DNA of 56,567 nucleotides from Bacillota bacterium (GTDB lineage: Bacteria; Bacillota; Sulfobacillia; Sulfobacillales; Sulfobacillaceae), in NCBI GenBank assembly GCA_021820965.1, contig JAKACZ010000032.1, positions 1 to 56,567 on the forward strand, in the 5' to 3' direction. Every line of letters begins with the position of its first letter. Positions within the stretch are counted from its first letter, which is position 1. The translations under genes and the position numbers were made by a program. This document shows positions 1 to 9,548 of the stretch, piece by piece. Under the pieces are notes generated by a model, which ran no database searches, had not been told where the DNA came from, and saw nothing but the letters and a program-made list of their open reading frames with translations.

Positions 1-2
1 TG

Positions 3-239
3 ATGCGGCAAAATCACGAGCGGCTCGGCATCACGTTGCCCTATCCCAATGGGGCACTGCAGCCGGCACCCACGACCAAACGCCTCAAGGAAATCGTCAC
101 CCCCATTCAAATCATTCATTGGCGGGCAGCTGACGGAACCCGGCGGCGGAGCCGGAGTGCCCTCACGCTCGTCCAACGCCAAGCCCTCTTGTTGGTCGGG
201 ATGGATTCCCGACGGTTTATCCGGGTTCCTTCCGGGTGA
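3..239 (+). pseudogene. Transposase C-terminal fragment (family uncertain)
   Basis: An open frame enters from the left edge and ends at a stop near 239. The residues read like a transposase tail: a proline-rich stretch, then an IQIIHWR motif, then LTLVQRQALLLVGMDSRRF. No start or catalytic core lies in the window, so it is either a gene cut by the window edge or a remnant. It sits directly before a second transposase fragment, which favours a decayed insertion-sequence area. The family assignment is a guess from general pattern. Confidence 0.4.
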
Positions 240-345
240 GCCGCAGGGGCATCCCATCATTCAGGCTGGGCTAAGCAGGGGTGCGAAATGCAAGATAAAC
301 ACTTCCCGGCTCCCACTCACCGTAACCTACAGCTACACATAATCC

Positions 346-603
346 ATCGAACATGAGCTATTCAGTGCCATCAGTATCAACTGGCGCGGGCGGCCGCTCG
401 AGACGTTTGACACGGTGGTCCAATGCATTGGCCATACGCGCACCCGACGAGGGGGAGCGGTCCAAGCCGTACTGGATGAGCGTACCTACGAGAAAGGTCG
501 TAAAGTGGCGGACGAGACCCCTAACGCGCTCCATCTAACCCGTCAGACCTTTCACGGGGAGTGGAACTACGTGATCCGACCGCAACCCTGCGTGCCGCCT
601 TAG
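346..603 (+). pseudogene. ISAzo13-family transposase, C-terminal remnant
   Basis: The frame reads IEHELFSAISINWRGRPLE, then a VVQCIGHTRT-like stretch, a TYEKGRKVADE segment and FHGEWNYVIRP. These are the hallmark C-terminal motifs of ISAzo13 (Rhodopirellula-type DDE) transposases, where the family reads INWRGRPL and FHGDWNYTI. Only the last ~80 residues remain and the upstream frame is broken. A diverged copy of the same segment lies at about 29800-30012 and an N-terminal portion at 39943-40560, so the window holds three decayed pieces of one family. Confidence 0.75.
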
Positions 604-738
604 TGTTCCGGGTTTTTCAGAGCAGGGAATCCATTGAAGATTTCCCATTCCGGGGCCACAGCTGTGACAGGCTGGGCCATCCGTCCCAAATAGCGGGGCG
701 ATCAATCACAGAATACCCGACCACCGATTAGAACCCGA

Positions 739-1779
739 TTAATTGCGCTGGAGACCGACCACCACGAGATGAGCCATAAGGTCAGCAAATGATATCCCGG
801 CCGCTTTAGCCGCCTTCGGCAAAAGCGAATTAGGTGTCATGCCAGGAATCGTATTCAGCTCTAGCACCACGGCACCGTTCGGCGTTAAAAACATGTCGGT
901 TCGGGAAAAACCGCGACAGCCTAACGCCTCGTGCGCGGTCATCGCCGCCTGTTGCACCATCTGCGTTTCCTCTTCGGTGAGGTCCGCAGGGCAGATTTCA
1001 TCCGAACCGCCGTCCTCGTACTTGGAGGCGAAGTCGAAAAACTGACCGCGGTGCGGAACGATTTCAATAACGGGTAGCGCCCGGAGACTGCCGTCCAGTT
1101 CTTCCAAGACCGCACACGTAACTTCGCGCCCGGAGATCTTTTCTTCCACCAGCACGTCTGCGTCAAATCGACTGGCCCACTCCAAGGCCCGCTTGAGCTC
1201 ATCGGAATTTGCGGCCAAAGACACGCCCAGACTGGATCCGCCTAAATTGGGTTTTATCACAACCGGATAGGCTAAATTGGCCTCGACCGATTCCACGATG
1301 TTGGCCGGTGAGCCCTGTATCGCGGCCGCCGTCACCGGCAAATCGCGAGCTGTTTTGAGTCCGTGGTAACGAAACAGTTCCTTGGCCTTGGACTTATGCA
1401 TGGCCAACGCGGAAGCCAGCGGTCCACTTCCGGTATAGGGAATGGAGAGGCTTTTAAGGAGTCCCTGCAGGGTACCATCTTCCCCGAAAGGTCCATGAAA
1501 CGCAAGAAACACCACGTCAGCATCCGACAACAGCGAGAGGCCGCGGATGGCCTCATCGCGGGGCATGGGGCGATTCGACGCCTCCCCCGGTCTGGGGACC
1601 ACGTGGGGTGCCGTTTGGGTGAGACTCCAGTGACCCTCTCGACTAATGACCACGCCCTGTACATCAAACCGCCCGGTACTATTTAACGCATCAAACACTT
1701 GAGATCCGCTGGCCATCGAAACGTCATGCTCGCTCGAGGGCCCTCCCATCATCACAACCACGCGAAGCTTCTGAGCCAA
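739..1779 (-). CDS. ddl: D-alanine--D-alanine ligase
   Basis: This cytosolic ATP-grasp enzyme joins two D-alanines for peptidoglycan precursors. The 346-residue length is normal. The N-terminus has GGPSSEHDVS (residues ~12-21), the ATP-grasp region has KPNLGGSSLGVSLA (~176-189), and the C-terminal metal and substrate segment reads LELNTIPGMTPNSLLPKA (~306-323). The start is TTG at 1779, supported by a GGGGAGGCGGAG site just upstream. It stands alone, divergent from the cytochrome gene at 1945. All key motifs are intact, so it is probably functional. Confidence 0.93.
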   Translation of the reverse strand: MAQKLRVVVMMGGPSSEHDVSMASGSQVFDALNSTGRFDVQGVVISREGHWSLTQTAPHVVPRPGEASNRPMPRDEAIRGLSLLSDADVVFLAFHGPFGEDGTLQGLLKSLSIPYTGSGPLASALAMHKSKAKELFRYHGLKTARDLPVTAAAIQGSPANIVESVEANLAYPVVIKPNLGGSSLGVSLAANSDELKRALEWASRFDADVLVEEKISGREVTCAVLEELDGSLRALPVIEIVPHRGQFFDFASKYEDGGSDEICPADLTEEETQMVQQAAMTAHEALGCRGFSRTDMFLTPNGAVVLELNTIPGMTPNSLLPKAAKAAGISFADLMAHLVVVGLQRN

Positions 1780-1944
1780 GTCTCCGCCTCCCCAAAATTA
1801 TGTCGGCTGCAAGCAAGAGGTACCCTTTTAAAATACGTGTTTCGCAGCTCCTTTTGAATCGCAAGCGGAAAAATCCCGGAAACTTCCATCACCCAATTGT
1901 TAAAACCATGGGGAGTTGGGAAGGATCACGACGGGAGGGACGCT

Positions 1945-2367
1945 GTGCGCAAGACCAAATGGGGCATTTTCTTAACATTATCCGTCCTCACCGCCCTGGG
2001 GATTACCTCAGGCGTCACCACGCCCACCCAATACCAGGCCGCGATGAGCCTGCGCCAGGCGGAAAGGGATGGGCAGGCTTTGTTCCATTCCACCCAGCTT
2101 GGCACCAACGGGCTTTCCTGCGACAGTTGCCACGTCGACGGGGGCCGCTTCTCTCATAGACTCAAAGGCCAACGCATCCCGTCTTTAGTTAATGCCAAGG
2201 CGATGTTCCCGGCCATCAACCCCAGCGGCAACGTGACCACGCTCGCAGCACAAATCAACCAGTGCATTATCCATAATCTCCACGGAAACAAGCTATCGCT
2301 CACGAGCCGTAAGCTGGGCCTGCTCGACCTATATCTTCGCCATCTGTCCCGTTTTCACGAACGGTAA
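1945..2367 (+). CDS. Small exported c-type cytochrome
   Basis: The start is GTG at 1945 behind a GGGAGG site (1933-1938), giving about 140 residues. An N-terminal hydrophobic segment (~residues 6-22) looks like a signal peptide or anchor. One haem-binding CxxCH motif (CDSCH) lies near residue 58, in LSCDSCHVDGG. After it come PSLVNAKAMFP and a C-terminal helix, as in SoxX/diheme-like cytochrome c domains. It should carry one covalent haem outside the membrane. A candidate distal axial methionine is the M in NAKAMFP. No redox partner gene is adjacent, so its role is unknown. Confidence 0.72.
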   Translation: MRKTKWGIFLTLSVLTALGITSGVTTPTQYQAAMSLRQAERDGQALFHSTQLGTNGLSCDSCHVDGGRFSHRLKGQRIPSLVNAKAMFPAINPSGNVTTLAAQINQCIIHNLHGNKLSLTSRKLGLLDLYLRHLSRFHER

Positions 2368-2663
2368 CGGGTAGACCCAACCGAGCCACTATACTATATG
2401 ATGCCATTCGCCAGACTCAAGTTTAAACGGCTATTTGCAATCTAGGGTTAAGGGTCTCTTGCCTCATCTCAAGTAATTCGACCCGTTTTGTGCAAAATCT
2501 GGTTGATTGGACCTTCCGAATAATCCGTGGGTCCTTAATGCACATTCGGGCCGGATAGCGACATAGCGCAATTTTCTGGCAATGGAGTGCGCTTTGCTTG
2601 AGACCGCTTCCGTGCGCGGGTATAATCGGGATAGGCAGACAATTCCGAGGAGGTGGGTGTCCA

Positions 2664-2876
2664 TTGGCCTTGCGGGACGAGTTAATGCGGCGGATTGCGA
2701 GTTTGCCGGAGGATACGCTGGAGGACGTGGAGCGATACCTCGACCGTGTGGCAGGCGTTTCGACGGCAGAGTATGAGGCGGCGTGTGCCCGGGCTGTCGC
2801 CTACATGCACGAAGGTCTGTCGCTCCACGTGGACCAGGGGCGCCTGACGCGAGAACAACTGCAGGAGCGACGCTGA
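2664..2876 (+). CDS. Small protein upstream of PIN toxin, candidate antitoxin
   Basis: The start is TTG at 2664 behind a strong GAGGAGG site (2647-2653), giving about 70 residues. The protein is charged and helical (DELMRRIASLPEDTLEDVERYLDRV), with no recognised DNA-binding motif. It ends at TGA 2874-2876, immediately before the PIN-domain frame. A short acidic/helical protein overlapping a PIN protein is the usual VapBC-type arrangement, so an antitoxin role is inferred from position, not from sequence similarity. Confidence 0.55.
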   Translation: MALRDELMRRIASLPEDTLEDVERYLDRVAGVSTAEYEAACARAVAYMHEGLSLHVDQGRLTREQLQERR

Positions 2877-3285
2877 GTTTTGTGATACGAATGTCTTGCT
2901 GTATGCCCATGACAGCACCGCGCCACCGGAGAAACGAGAACGGGCGCAGAGCCTACTCACGGCGTTGTGGGCGAGTCGCCGCGGATGTCTCAGTACCCAA
3001 GTCCTCCAGGAGTTTTACGTCAATGTTGTCCGAGTCACGGACGACTCGGTACGCGCGCGGGACATTGTCCAGCAATATCTCCAGTGGCCCATCATGATCG
3101 TGGAACCGCCGGACCTCCTCCGCGCGATGGAACAAGCCGAGCGATACCGACTATCGTTTTGGGATGCCCTGATAGTCACCGCGGCGCAAAAGGCCCAAGC
3201 ATCGGTGCTATGGACGGAGGATTTGAACGCCGGACAGCGGATGGGAGACGTCGTCATACGGAATCCGTTTATGCCGATGGGGTGA
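2873..3285 (+). pseudogene. PIN-domain (VapC-like) toxin with probable 5' frameshift
   Basis: The frame encodes CDTNVLLYAHD, LQEFYVNV and FWDALIVTAA, which carry the acidic metal ligands of PIN-domain ribonucleases. The catalytic first Asp (CDTN, codon at 2884) lies upstream of the only start in this frame, TTG 2896. The frame opens at 2848 with no ATG, GTG or TTG before 2896. Another frame reads LSFV just before it, which would fit an original LSFVCDTN reading with two bases now missing. Either the toxin is dead or truncated, or expression depends on frameshifting from the antitoxin frame. The rest of the domain, about 130 residues, is intact. Confidence 0.6.
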
Positions 3286-3438
3286 AGTGGTCGGAATAGA
3301 CACCATGGCGCTTGCTTATCGGGTCCGCTACGGTTGCCCGTTGTGCAGCTTACGGGGGCGAACATTCCACAGAGGCATCTGTCTGGATAATGGGCTATTC
3401 TCATGAGAAACTACCCTACAAGTGGGAGGAAGCATCGC

Positions 3439-3624
3439 ATGAGGCCTGGAAAGTGCGTTGCCTGGACCACTACCGTATTGCTCGGGGCGTGGGCGTTAAG
3501 CTTTAGTCGGCCTCATGTCGCCCTCTGTCGTACCTTGCCCGCCACTGGCTTCCCATCCGAGGTGTCCGCCGCATTGGTGTGGGTGGATGTTGACGCTAAT
3601 GCTAATTGTCATCACTTCGACTAA
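3439..3624 (+). pseudogene. Secreted protein gene truncated by repeat element
   Basis: ATG 3439 follows a GGGAGGA site (3425-3431). The product begins with a signal peptide-like stretch (CVAWTTTVLLGAWALSFS). After about 50 residues the frame runs into a copy of the window's dispersed repeat (from ~3590) and ends inside it, so the last residues (DANANCHHFD) are encoded by the repeat. I read this as the 5' end of a secreted-protein gene cut by the element. The native function cannot be judged from the remaining part. Confidence 0.5.
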
Positions 3625-3745
3625 CATGCCTGTCACAGGATCTGCCGAGTATTGGCGGTTCAGAGGGGGGGCCTGGGAATGTAGAAGAATCAGCCCAATG
3701 GCTAGGATTCGCGTTTGGCTGCCGAGTGAAGCCCACGACCTGCGC
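3590..3745 (-). repeat. Dispersed repeat, copy 1 (decayed, inverted)
   Basis: In this orientation it starts TGTTGACGCTAATGCTAATT and continues GTCATCACTTCG-CTAA, then GTCAC-GG and a GGTTCAG block. This matches, in reverse complement, the right end of the repeats at 9549-9791 and 12571-12786. The first ~40 bases are well conserved and the rest is diverged. The end style (TGTTG start plus short TGTCA/TTGTCA motifs) resembles IS21-family termini, but no transposase of that family is visible. Confidence 0.6.
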
Positions 3746-3870
3746 CAAACGTGAATGCTATGGGGGGGGGGGCATGCGTTCGAGGGTCATCCCCAGAGTC
3801 TTAACATAGCGAGTACTCACAACGGAAACCATGATGACAACCGAATGAGTCAAACCAAAATAAGTTAGCC

Positions 3871-4110
3871 TCAACAGTGGACCATCAACGCCGGACTCGC
3901 TGGCGTGGGAGAGCCCGTCTCGACGGTCATCCAGGTGGGCTCCGACGCGGCCGCGTCGGACGCTGGGAACTTGGGCAACCAATACTGCAAGTGTCGTACT
4001 TTATAGCCGTTTTCACGACACCATTGGGCTTGGCCCAGACCGCTGGCCCGGAATTCGGCCACCAGGCCCGCCCACAGCTGGCGCAACTCGTCGCGTTCTT
4101 TTTGACTCAT
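3871..4110 (-). pseudogene. IS66-family accessory protein (TnpA-like), remnant
   Basis: The 79-residue product reads ELRQLWAGLVAEFRASGL-QAQWCRENGYKVRHLQYW, the pattern of the short IS66 accessory protein (SGLS-FCREN--S---YYW). That protein helps mobilise IS66 elements together with TnpB and TnpC. Neither partner is present nearby, so this is an orphan fragment. The start is ATG 4110, preceded by a weak AAGGGG site. Confidence 0.6.
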
Positions 4111-4218
4111 GCGGAGACACCCCTTACAAGGACTTTAGGGGCATTATGGAAGCCTGAAAGGGGATGCGGAAGTTGTGGAGAGCTTGACGCTTACTGACAT
4201 ACTGCGATCGAGGAGGCG

Positions 4219-4494
4219 ATGACCATGGCACACGGGGACTGGGTGTGGGTCTGCACGTGCGGAGCCCACATTCGCCCGGGACCGGGACTGCCTGGGGACG
4301 ATCCGATTTATGCCCATATGGCCGACCATGAAGAGACACTGGCCCAAGCACGCACGAGGATGAGGCGGCGCGTGGCCGCGGATCATGACCACTCCACCGG
4401 CAGCACCACCACCGCCAGCGTACGAGGCGCGGTGGACGAATCTGGATACCGGCGACGTGGACGCGGGGCGCACGTATGTAATCGAGAATCCTGA
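4219..4494 (+). CDS. Hypothetical protein with Cys/His cluster
   Basis: ATG 4219 has a GAGGAGG site just before it. The 91-residue product begins WVWVCTCGAHIRPGPG and then has YAHMADHEETL. The CxC and two spaced His residues could form a metal site resembling a small zinc finger. The C-terminal third overlaps the next frame (start 4385) and is arginine-rich, so the genuine protein may end earlier if a frameshift exists. Not recognised as a known family. Confidence 0.4.
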   Translation: MTMAHGDWVWVCTCGAHIRPGPGLPGDDPIYAHMADHEETLAQARTRMRRRVAADHDHSTGSTTTASVRGAVDESGYRRRGRGAHVCNRES

Positions 4495-5039
4495 GTACGA
4501 AGCGTTCCAGGGGCATGGTGGGACACCCTACCAGATCGAGCCGCAACATGACTTCGGGCCTATTTCCCCGGGGGATCGCATCGACCGGGCGATTCAGGAT
4601 GTGGACCGAGCGATGGGCCTCATTGAGAAAGGCGACCGCTTGTTACAGGAACCCGCGACGGCGGACCTGTGTCGCGAATCGCCTCGCGCGGGTGGTAAAT
4701 TTACTGTGCAGCGCGGCCCGGGACGTGGACATTCTCCTGAATGAACTGCCGATTATCTATGCGGACCGGGAAGCGGAGGCACTGCAACACCGTGAATGGG
4801 TCCCGTTTGAACCGCAACCGATGTTTGGGTGGGATGCCGAAGAGGGGCGCTACGTTCGTGAGGCGGGGAACGTTTACACAGGCCCCATGACAATCCGCGA
4901 GAAGCTCGACAATTGTTGGTCGACGCTGCGCCAAGCCGCTCGCGACGCGGCCATGGCGCTCCTGCTGGCCACGGAGACCGAACCGCGGGAGGCTGGCGCG
5001 TCAATCGCCTACGAAGATCACCTAATCGGAGCCCACTAG
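4385..5039 (+). pseudogene. Hypothetical protein gene split by a frameshift
   Basis: Frame one starts at ATG 4385 (MTTPPAAPPPPAYEARWTN) and is protein-like up to about 4665 (RIDRAIQDVDRAMGLIEKGD). A second frame, shifted by one base, continues convincingly from about 4680 (RLARVVNLLCSAARDVDI) to the stop at 5039. Read together they give one acidic, helical protein of about 215 residues with a WVPFEPQPMFGWDAEEG segment. The simplest reading is one gene with a single-base change near 4650-4690. Function unknown; the accessory setting suggests a mobile-element cargo gene. Confidence 0.45.
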
Positions 5040-5262
5040 CCCGACCTGGGAGGAGGGCCATAATATCTTGCGTGAACTCCGCTCCATGATAGCCTCCCAG
5101 CACGACCTGCCTGATCATTGACGTAGCCATCGGTCAGGCCGATTGAATGATAGTGCCCACGGGGCTACGCTCCCCGATTACTCCACTACACTAATCGCGC
5201 ACATACGGGGGCCTATGTGCACTTAGCCACCGTCTGGACTATCCCTCCCAGTTCGAGTCGTT

Positions 5263-7350
5263 CTAGGGCATCTGGAGCCAGTGCCGACCTCCGTCCGTCG
5301 TCTTCCACACGGTGCCGTCCCCCACAGTGATCAATCCGTCGCTTGCGGTCGCGAACGATACGGAGGCAAACCATGCGTCGGGAATCCGGGGTAAATCGTG
5401 CAACGTCCAGCGCCGACCGCCGTCGGTGGTCTTTAACAGGGCTAGGACGGCGCGTTGGGCATGGCCGTTGCGCACGGGCGATTTGACGTCGTTCACCAAC
5501 ATATAGCCGACATGCCGCGTGGGAAACGCGAGCGACAATCCCCCATTCAAGTCAGAAGGGAGCGTCACGAGCTTCTGCCAGGACTGACCCGCGTCCATCG
5601 TTCGGTACAGGACCGGGTTCTGATTTTGGTCTCCGAGCGAAGCGACGATGAAAGTGCGCGGAGTGAGGATGGCGGCGGAGGCGATACCGCTCGGCACGTG
5701 GCGCGCTCGGATGGCCTGCCAGGTTCGTCCCCCGTTGAGTGTTGACGCCCCAAAGCTGTGGCATCCGCCGGGACAATTAACCGGCAGGTTAATTGTCTCG
5801 CCGCGTGTGGGTGAGAAGAACCGCAGGGCCGGGTAAAAGGCCGCTGCCAACCCGGGTCGGTACGCGATTGACCAGTTCCGGTTCCGGATCCGGTGGAGCA
5901 GCACGACCTCAGCATTCAGTTCCCCTTGCATCGGCGTCGCCACCAACCACGCCCCGCCGCTTGTGGGGAACGCCATGGCCACCGCCTGGCGGACGCTCAG
6001 TGACGCGATTTGACGCCACGTCTGGCCGCCGTTCCGGGAATTCAACACGACGGTCGGATTCGCCTGGTCTCCCGCCCCAAAGGCCACCTGAGGGCTCACG
6101 TAGCGGACGGTGCCCGTCGGTGCCATGGCAGGAAACTGCTGCTGCCAATGGTGACCCCCATCACGAGACACGATGAGCGCGCGGGACGTTACAGCCCACA
6201 ACTTGCCTTGGGGACCAAATCCCAGGGCAAGCGGTTGGGTACCGGCCCACTGTTTGGCCACCGTGAAATGCCGCCCCCCGTCGTGGGACATTAACACTTG
6301 GCCTCCTGGGGCCGGGCATTGCGCTAGATTCACGGTTTCGGCCAGCACCGCCTGAGACTGCCGCGCGGCGATCAGGGTGTTCCACACGCAGCCGGATCCA
6401 CTCTGCGCCACCGTGGCCCAGCGGGCGCCGCCGTTGCCTGTTCGGGCCACCGTTCGGATTCCATCCGCCGAGACCGCCGCTAATCCCTCGCCCGTCGAGG
6501 TCCACACCATCTGCCCAGTCAGGAACACTTCGGGACCGGGGCCGACCCCAGGGAAGCTCGCGATAAGGCCGCCCGGCGTCCACGCTGCTCCGCCACCGGC
6601 GCTCGCGAAGCTTTGCACAATTGGCCCCTTCGACTCCGTCGTCATGACCTCGGCGAAAAGCCGGGATTGATGCCGTGACAAGGACAGAACCGGCCCCGGG
6701 GCCTGCCACACCGTGTGGAATACTCCGCCCACCGGCTTCACGATGCGGCCCGAACAGGCGGTGCGTGTGCACGGTCCGCTCACCGCGAGCCATGGCGTCC
6801 CGTCTTCGATCAGTACCGCAGTGATGGTGCCCCGGACCTGTGCGACGGGGTCCCACGTGTGGCCGCCGTTGACGGTGTGCCACAACACGTCAGCCGCCCC
6901 CTGGGGGACTGTCGAAGACCACGTGTTCGCATTCTCCGATACGCGGGCGGGTAGCTTTGCGCCGACAGCCCACCCGCGATGGGCATTTTCAAAGGTCAAA
7001 TCGGTGAGCAGTTTGCCTGGCATCGTGGTGACCCGATCCCATGTCCGGCCCGCGTCGCCGCTGGACTCGACAAATCCCACCAATTGATGGCCTTGGGCAT
7101 AGGTCCCGGAGACAAACGCCGTCCGCGGTGTGGGGAATGCGGCCGAGGCGAGATGCATCGTGGACAGCATCGGATTGGTGGCGGTGACCCGCGCTGGACG
7201 CCCGCGATGGATCGCGGATGGGGTCCGATGTGAGACCGACACCGGGATCGACGATGCCGTGCGTGATGTGGTATGCAGGGTCGAACCACACCCGGCCAGC
7301 ACCATGGCGGCCAGCAGGGATACGACAACCATAGCCCAAGCCTTAAGCAC
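5263..7350 (-). CDS. Lipoprotein with BNR/Asp-box repeats
   Basis: The start is GTG 7350 behind AGGAGGG. A lipoprotein signal is visible: hydrophobic residues 5-19 and the lipobox LAGC with Cys at residue 21. The 695-residue body carries about nine Asp-box/BNR-like motifs, including SGDAGRTW, VNGGHTW, SHDGGRHF, SRDGGHHW, SRNGGQTW, LNGGRTW, MDAGQSW, TDGGRRW and TDGGRHW. These mark a beta-propeller of the sialidase/Ycf48-like superfamily. It should sit on the outer face of the membrane. No sialidase catalytic residues are evident, so I would not call it an enzyme. It stands alone. Confidence 0.75.
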   Translation of the reverse strand: MLKAWAMVVVSLLAAMVLAGCGSTLHTTSRTASSIPVSVSHRTPSAIHRGRPARVTATNPMLSTMHLASAAFPTPRTAFVSGTYAQGHQLVGFVESSGDAGRTWDRVTTMPGKLLTDLTFENAHRGWAVGAKLPARVSENANTWSSTVPQGAADVLWHTVNGGHTWDPVAQVRGTITAVLIEDGTPWLAVSGPCTRTACSGRIVKPVGGVFHTVWQAPGPVLSLSRHQSRLFAEVMTTESKGPIVQSFASAGGGAAWTPGGLIASFPGVGPGPEVFLTGQMVWTSTGEGLAAVSADGIRTVARTGNGGARWATVAQSGSGCVWNTLIAARQSQAVLAETVNLAQCPAPGGQVLMSHDGGRHFTVAKQWAGTQPLALGFGPQGKLWAVTSRALIVSRDGGHHWQQQFPAMAPTGTVRYVSPQVAFGAGDQANPTVVLNSRNGGQTWRQIASLSVRQAVAMAFPTSGGAWLVATPMQGELNAEVVLLHRIRNRNWSIAYRPGLAAAFYPALRFFSPTRGETINLPVNCPGGCHSFGASTLNGGRTWQAIRARHVPSGIASAAILTPRTFIVASLGDQNQNPVLYRTMDAGQSWQKLVTLPSDLNGGLSLAFPTRHVGYMLVNDVKSPVRNGHAQRAVLALLKTTDGGRRWTLHDLPRIPDAWFASVSFATASDGLITVGDGTVWKTTDGGRHWLQMP

Positions 7351-7685
7351 GGGATTCCCTCCTGTTGCTTACAATAACTTTTGCGTTTGTTGCCTGGTAT
7401 AACGACGCCCATGGCCGCGGGTTACCTGGCCAGAAGTTCCCATGACCTGTCAGCCGACGGATTCAAGGCAACCCGCGGATGGCGTTTCATTGTTTTAGAA
7501 AATTGTTTATGATGCGAATCAGCGAGATACAGGGGCGAGTCTGCATTAAGAGTAAGGCTTGATGGGGCTCAGACCGTATGATTCGGTCGCTCTGGTAAGT
7601 TGTTGCGCTATGGGAAGGACTTCCCACGCATCCAGTCGAACCTCAACGGGTCGATTAATGTGGTAATCAACGAAAGGGGCATCCC
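7351..7685. other. Intergenic, no gene recognised
   Basis: The segment separates the divergent lipoprotein and kinase genes. It is AT-richer around 7480-7515 and probably holds both promoters. A short minus-strand frame (7546-7809) overlaps the kinase start and I do not trust it. Confidence 0.4.
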
Positions 7686-8204
7686 ATGTTATATGTTTTT
7701 TCTGGACTGCCCGGCACCGGCAAGTCCACTCTTGCGGCTGCGCTAGCCAGGGACTTGCATGCGGTCTATGTGCGGGTGGATGTCGTCGAACAGGCGATGC
7801 GGGATGCAAACGTTTGGGTTGATGGACCCGCCGGATACGGGGTGTGTTATGAATTCACGAGGCAGAATCTTCAATTAGGACTCGACGTGGTGGCAGACAG
7901 TGTGAACCCGGTCCACGAAACACGCCAAGCCTGGCGCCAGGTCGCCCAGTCATTGACCATCCCCTTTGTCGAGATTGAGGTGGTCTGCTCGGATAAGCAG
8001 GAACATCAGAGGCGCGTGGAATCGCGGGTGGTCGACATTCCGGGACTCCTGCTGCCGACGTGGGACAAGGTAGAAGCCCGCGAGTACGAGGTTTGGGATC
8101 ATCCCCACACGGTAATTGATACCGCCCGGCAAACCGTCGCGGAGAGCTTGGTGGAATTGCGGCACAAGCTCTCGTTTGAGGCCGAATCCGGGCGTGGCAG
8201 GTGA
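7686..8204 (+). CDS. P-loop kinase-like ATPase (AAA_33 type)
   Basis: ATG 7686 follows AAGGGG at good spacing. Walker A is GLPGTGKST at residues ~7-15, right after the first strand (MLYVFS). The 172-residue size and layout match small P-loop kinases of the gluconate/adenylylsulfate-kinase and zeta-toxin-like group. It also has a D-at-strand-2 start (VRVDVVEQAMRD), a strand VVADSVNPVHETRQAW and EVVCSDKQEHQRRVESR. The substrate cannot be told. No antitoxin-like partner lies next to it. The frame is intact. Confidence 0.75.
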   Translation: MLYVFSGLPGTGKSTLAAALARDLHAVYVRVDVVEQAMRDANVWVDGPAGYGVCYEFTRQNLQLGLDVVADSVNPVHETRQAWRQVAQSLTIPFVEIEVVCSDKQEHQRRVESRVVDIPGLLLPTWDKVEAREYEVWDHPHTVIDTARQTVAESLVELRHKLSFEAESGRGR

Positions 8205-8949
8205 CGTACGCCGGCCAGGGCCGACTCGGCGAGGTGACCTTATCCGTGCGGCGGTCGGGTTCCAGTTGATGGACTCACCGTCGATTCGCCTGCCTGTGGG
8301 ACCGGCGTCATCGGTATAGGGTTAATCCAACTGCCAATTGCCAAAAGGTTTTCCGTGCAGCCGGTACATCCCGATTGGCCGTCGTCGCGCAAATGGCTCT
8401 CGACCACCATATGTTGATCGATCACGATCTGGCTGTGTTTCTCACCAAACGCCTAGGAGACTTTTCATAAAGTCCCAACATGAGAAGAAATCCGCCTGTG
8501 CGGGTTCCGTCTCTCGGCAGTTTGTAACACCAGACGCCGCCATAAATGGGATGATCTGGGTTTCCTGGGTAATCGCTGAACGTGGGGTGTCGTCAGATCA
8601 ACCCAAACGTGTCACGCAGTGACTGTCGTCGACGCGTAGGTCGCTAGTTTAAATCTGCTGAAACATGAAAAGATCGCGCAGGCTCATGGGACAGCGATCC
8701 ACCCACTAACCCACAGCAAGATGACACTAAGTGTCATTTGGGACGAGATTTTATCCCCCAACTTTGGCCAGTTCCCAGGAACGATTGCCGCTCCATGACA
8801 GGCCATGCCCCGGCCCCGCGATGATGCCCGGCCTTACACCCGCATAAGGACACGGCGTGCTGACCACACACGCGATGAGGAGCCGCTCCGCAATGCGGGC
8901 CCCAGAAATCGACGGTGAGATCGATACGTAAACAAGGCAGAGAGGGGGC

Positions 8950-8967
8950 CGGGCGCGTCCGCGCCCG
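8950..8967. repeat. REP-like palindrome a
   Basis: A perfect 8-bp stem, CGGGCGCG-TC-CGCGCCCG, followed by TGGTATG. The same core recurs at 9329-9346, followed by TGGTACG, and in modified form at 54749-54770. Confidence 0.6.
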
Positions 8968-9328
8968 TGGTATGCATTTGAGCATCAGCCTTTCCCCCCA
9001 AAAAGCGCATACATGGGCACATCGTCAGTCGGATAACATCGGAGGAGAAACATATACACGCCGCATCTGAAGGATTTTTCGTAGAGCAATTCGCCCCGTT
9101 TCCCGGCGTAATTTTGTCGATTGTATGACACTGGTATACAATCGAACGACACATTATGAAAAAGCATGACCTTTCTTGGCCCCCTCGGCACGAAACCGAG
9201 CCGACCTCCCACGCTTGATGGCCCGATTCGTTGGGCCTACCGGGCTCCGTTCCGTAGGGGTGGGGATGGGCCCCTAAACACGGTGCCGATTATATCGATA
9301 GCCATATCCCACAAAGTACAGGGGTTGG

Positions 9329-9346
9329 CGGGCGCGGCCGCGCCCG
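9329..9346. repeat. REP-like palindrome b
   Basis: An 18-bp perfect palindrome, CGGGCGCGGCCGCGCCCG, followed by TGGTACG. It is almost the same as the palindrome at 8950-8967. Confidence 0.6.
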
Positions 9347-9548
9347 TGGTACGTGCCGTCCAAAAAGGCCTCGGCATTGGCATTGCGAATCACGACATGA
9401 ATCCCATGAAAGGCCGCCGAGGCCTCCGGATCGGAGCCAGACTCACCCCGACCACCGCTGGATTGGTCGGTCCCCCGGCCGCGCGGGTTGATTGGCCCCC
9501 TTTCCCGCAGAACAGGTGTTTTGGCTAACCCATTTTGTCATCAGTTAA

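Larger units (their letters stand above)
8205..9540. other. Degenerate region without intact genes
   Basis: No frame here has a convincing start, ribosome site and family pattern. A fragment near 8355-8470 on the plus strand reads FRAAGTSRLAVVAQMALDHH and ends in a stop, like the tail of a lost protein. Two GC-rich 18-bp palindromes occur (8950-8967 and 9329-9346). The rest looks like eroded mobile DNA. Confidence 0.4.
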
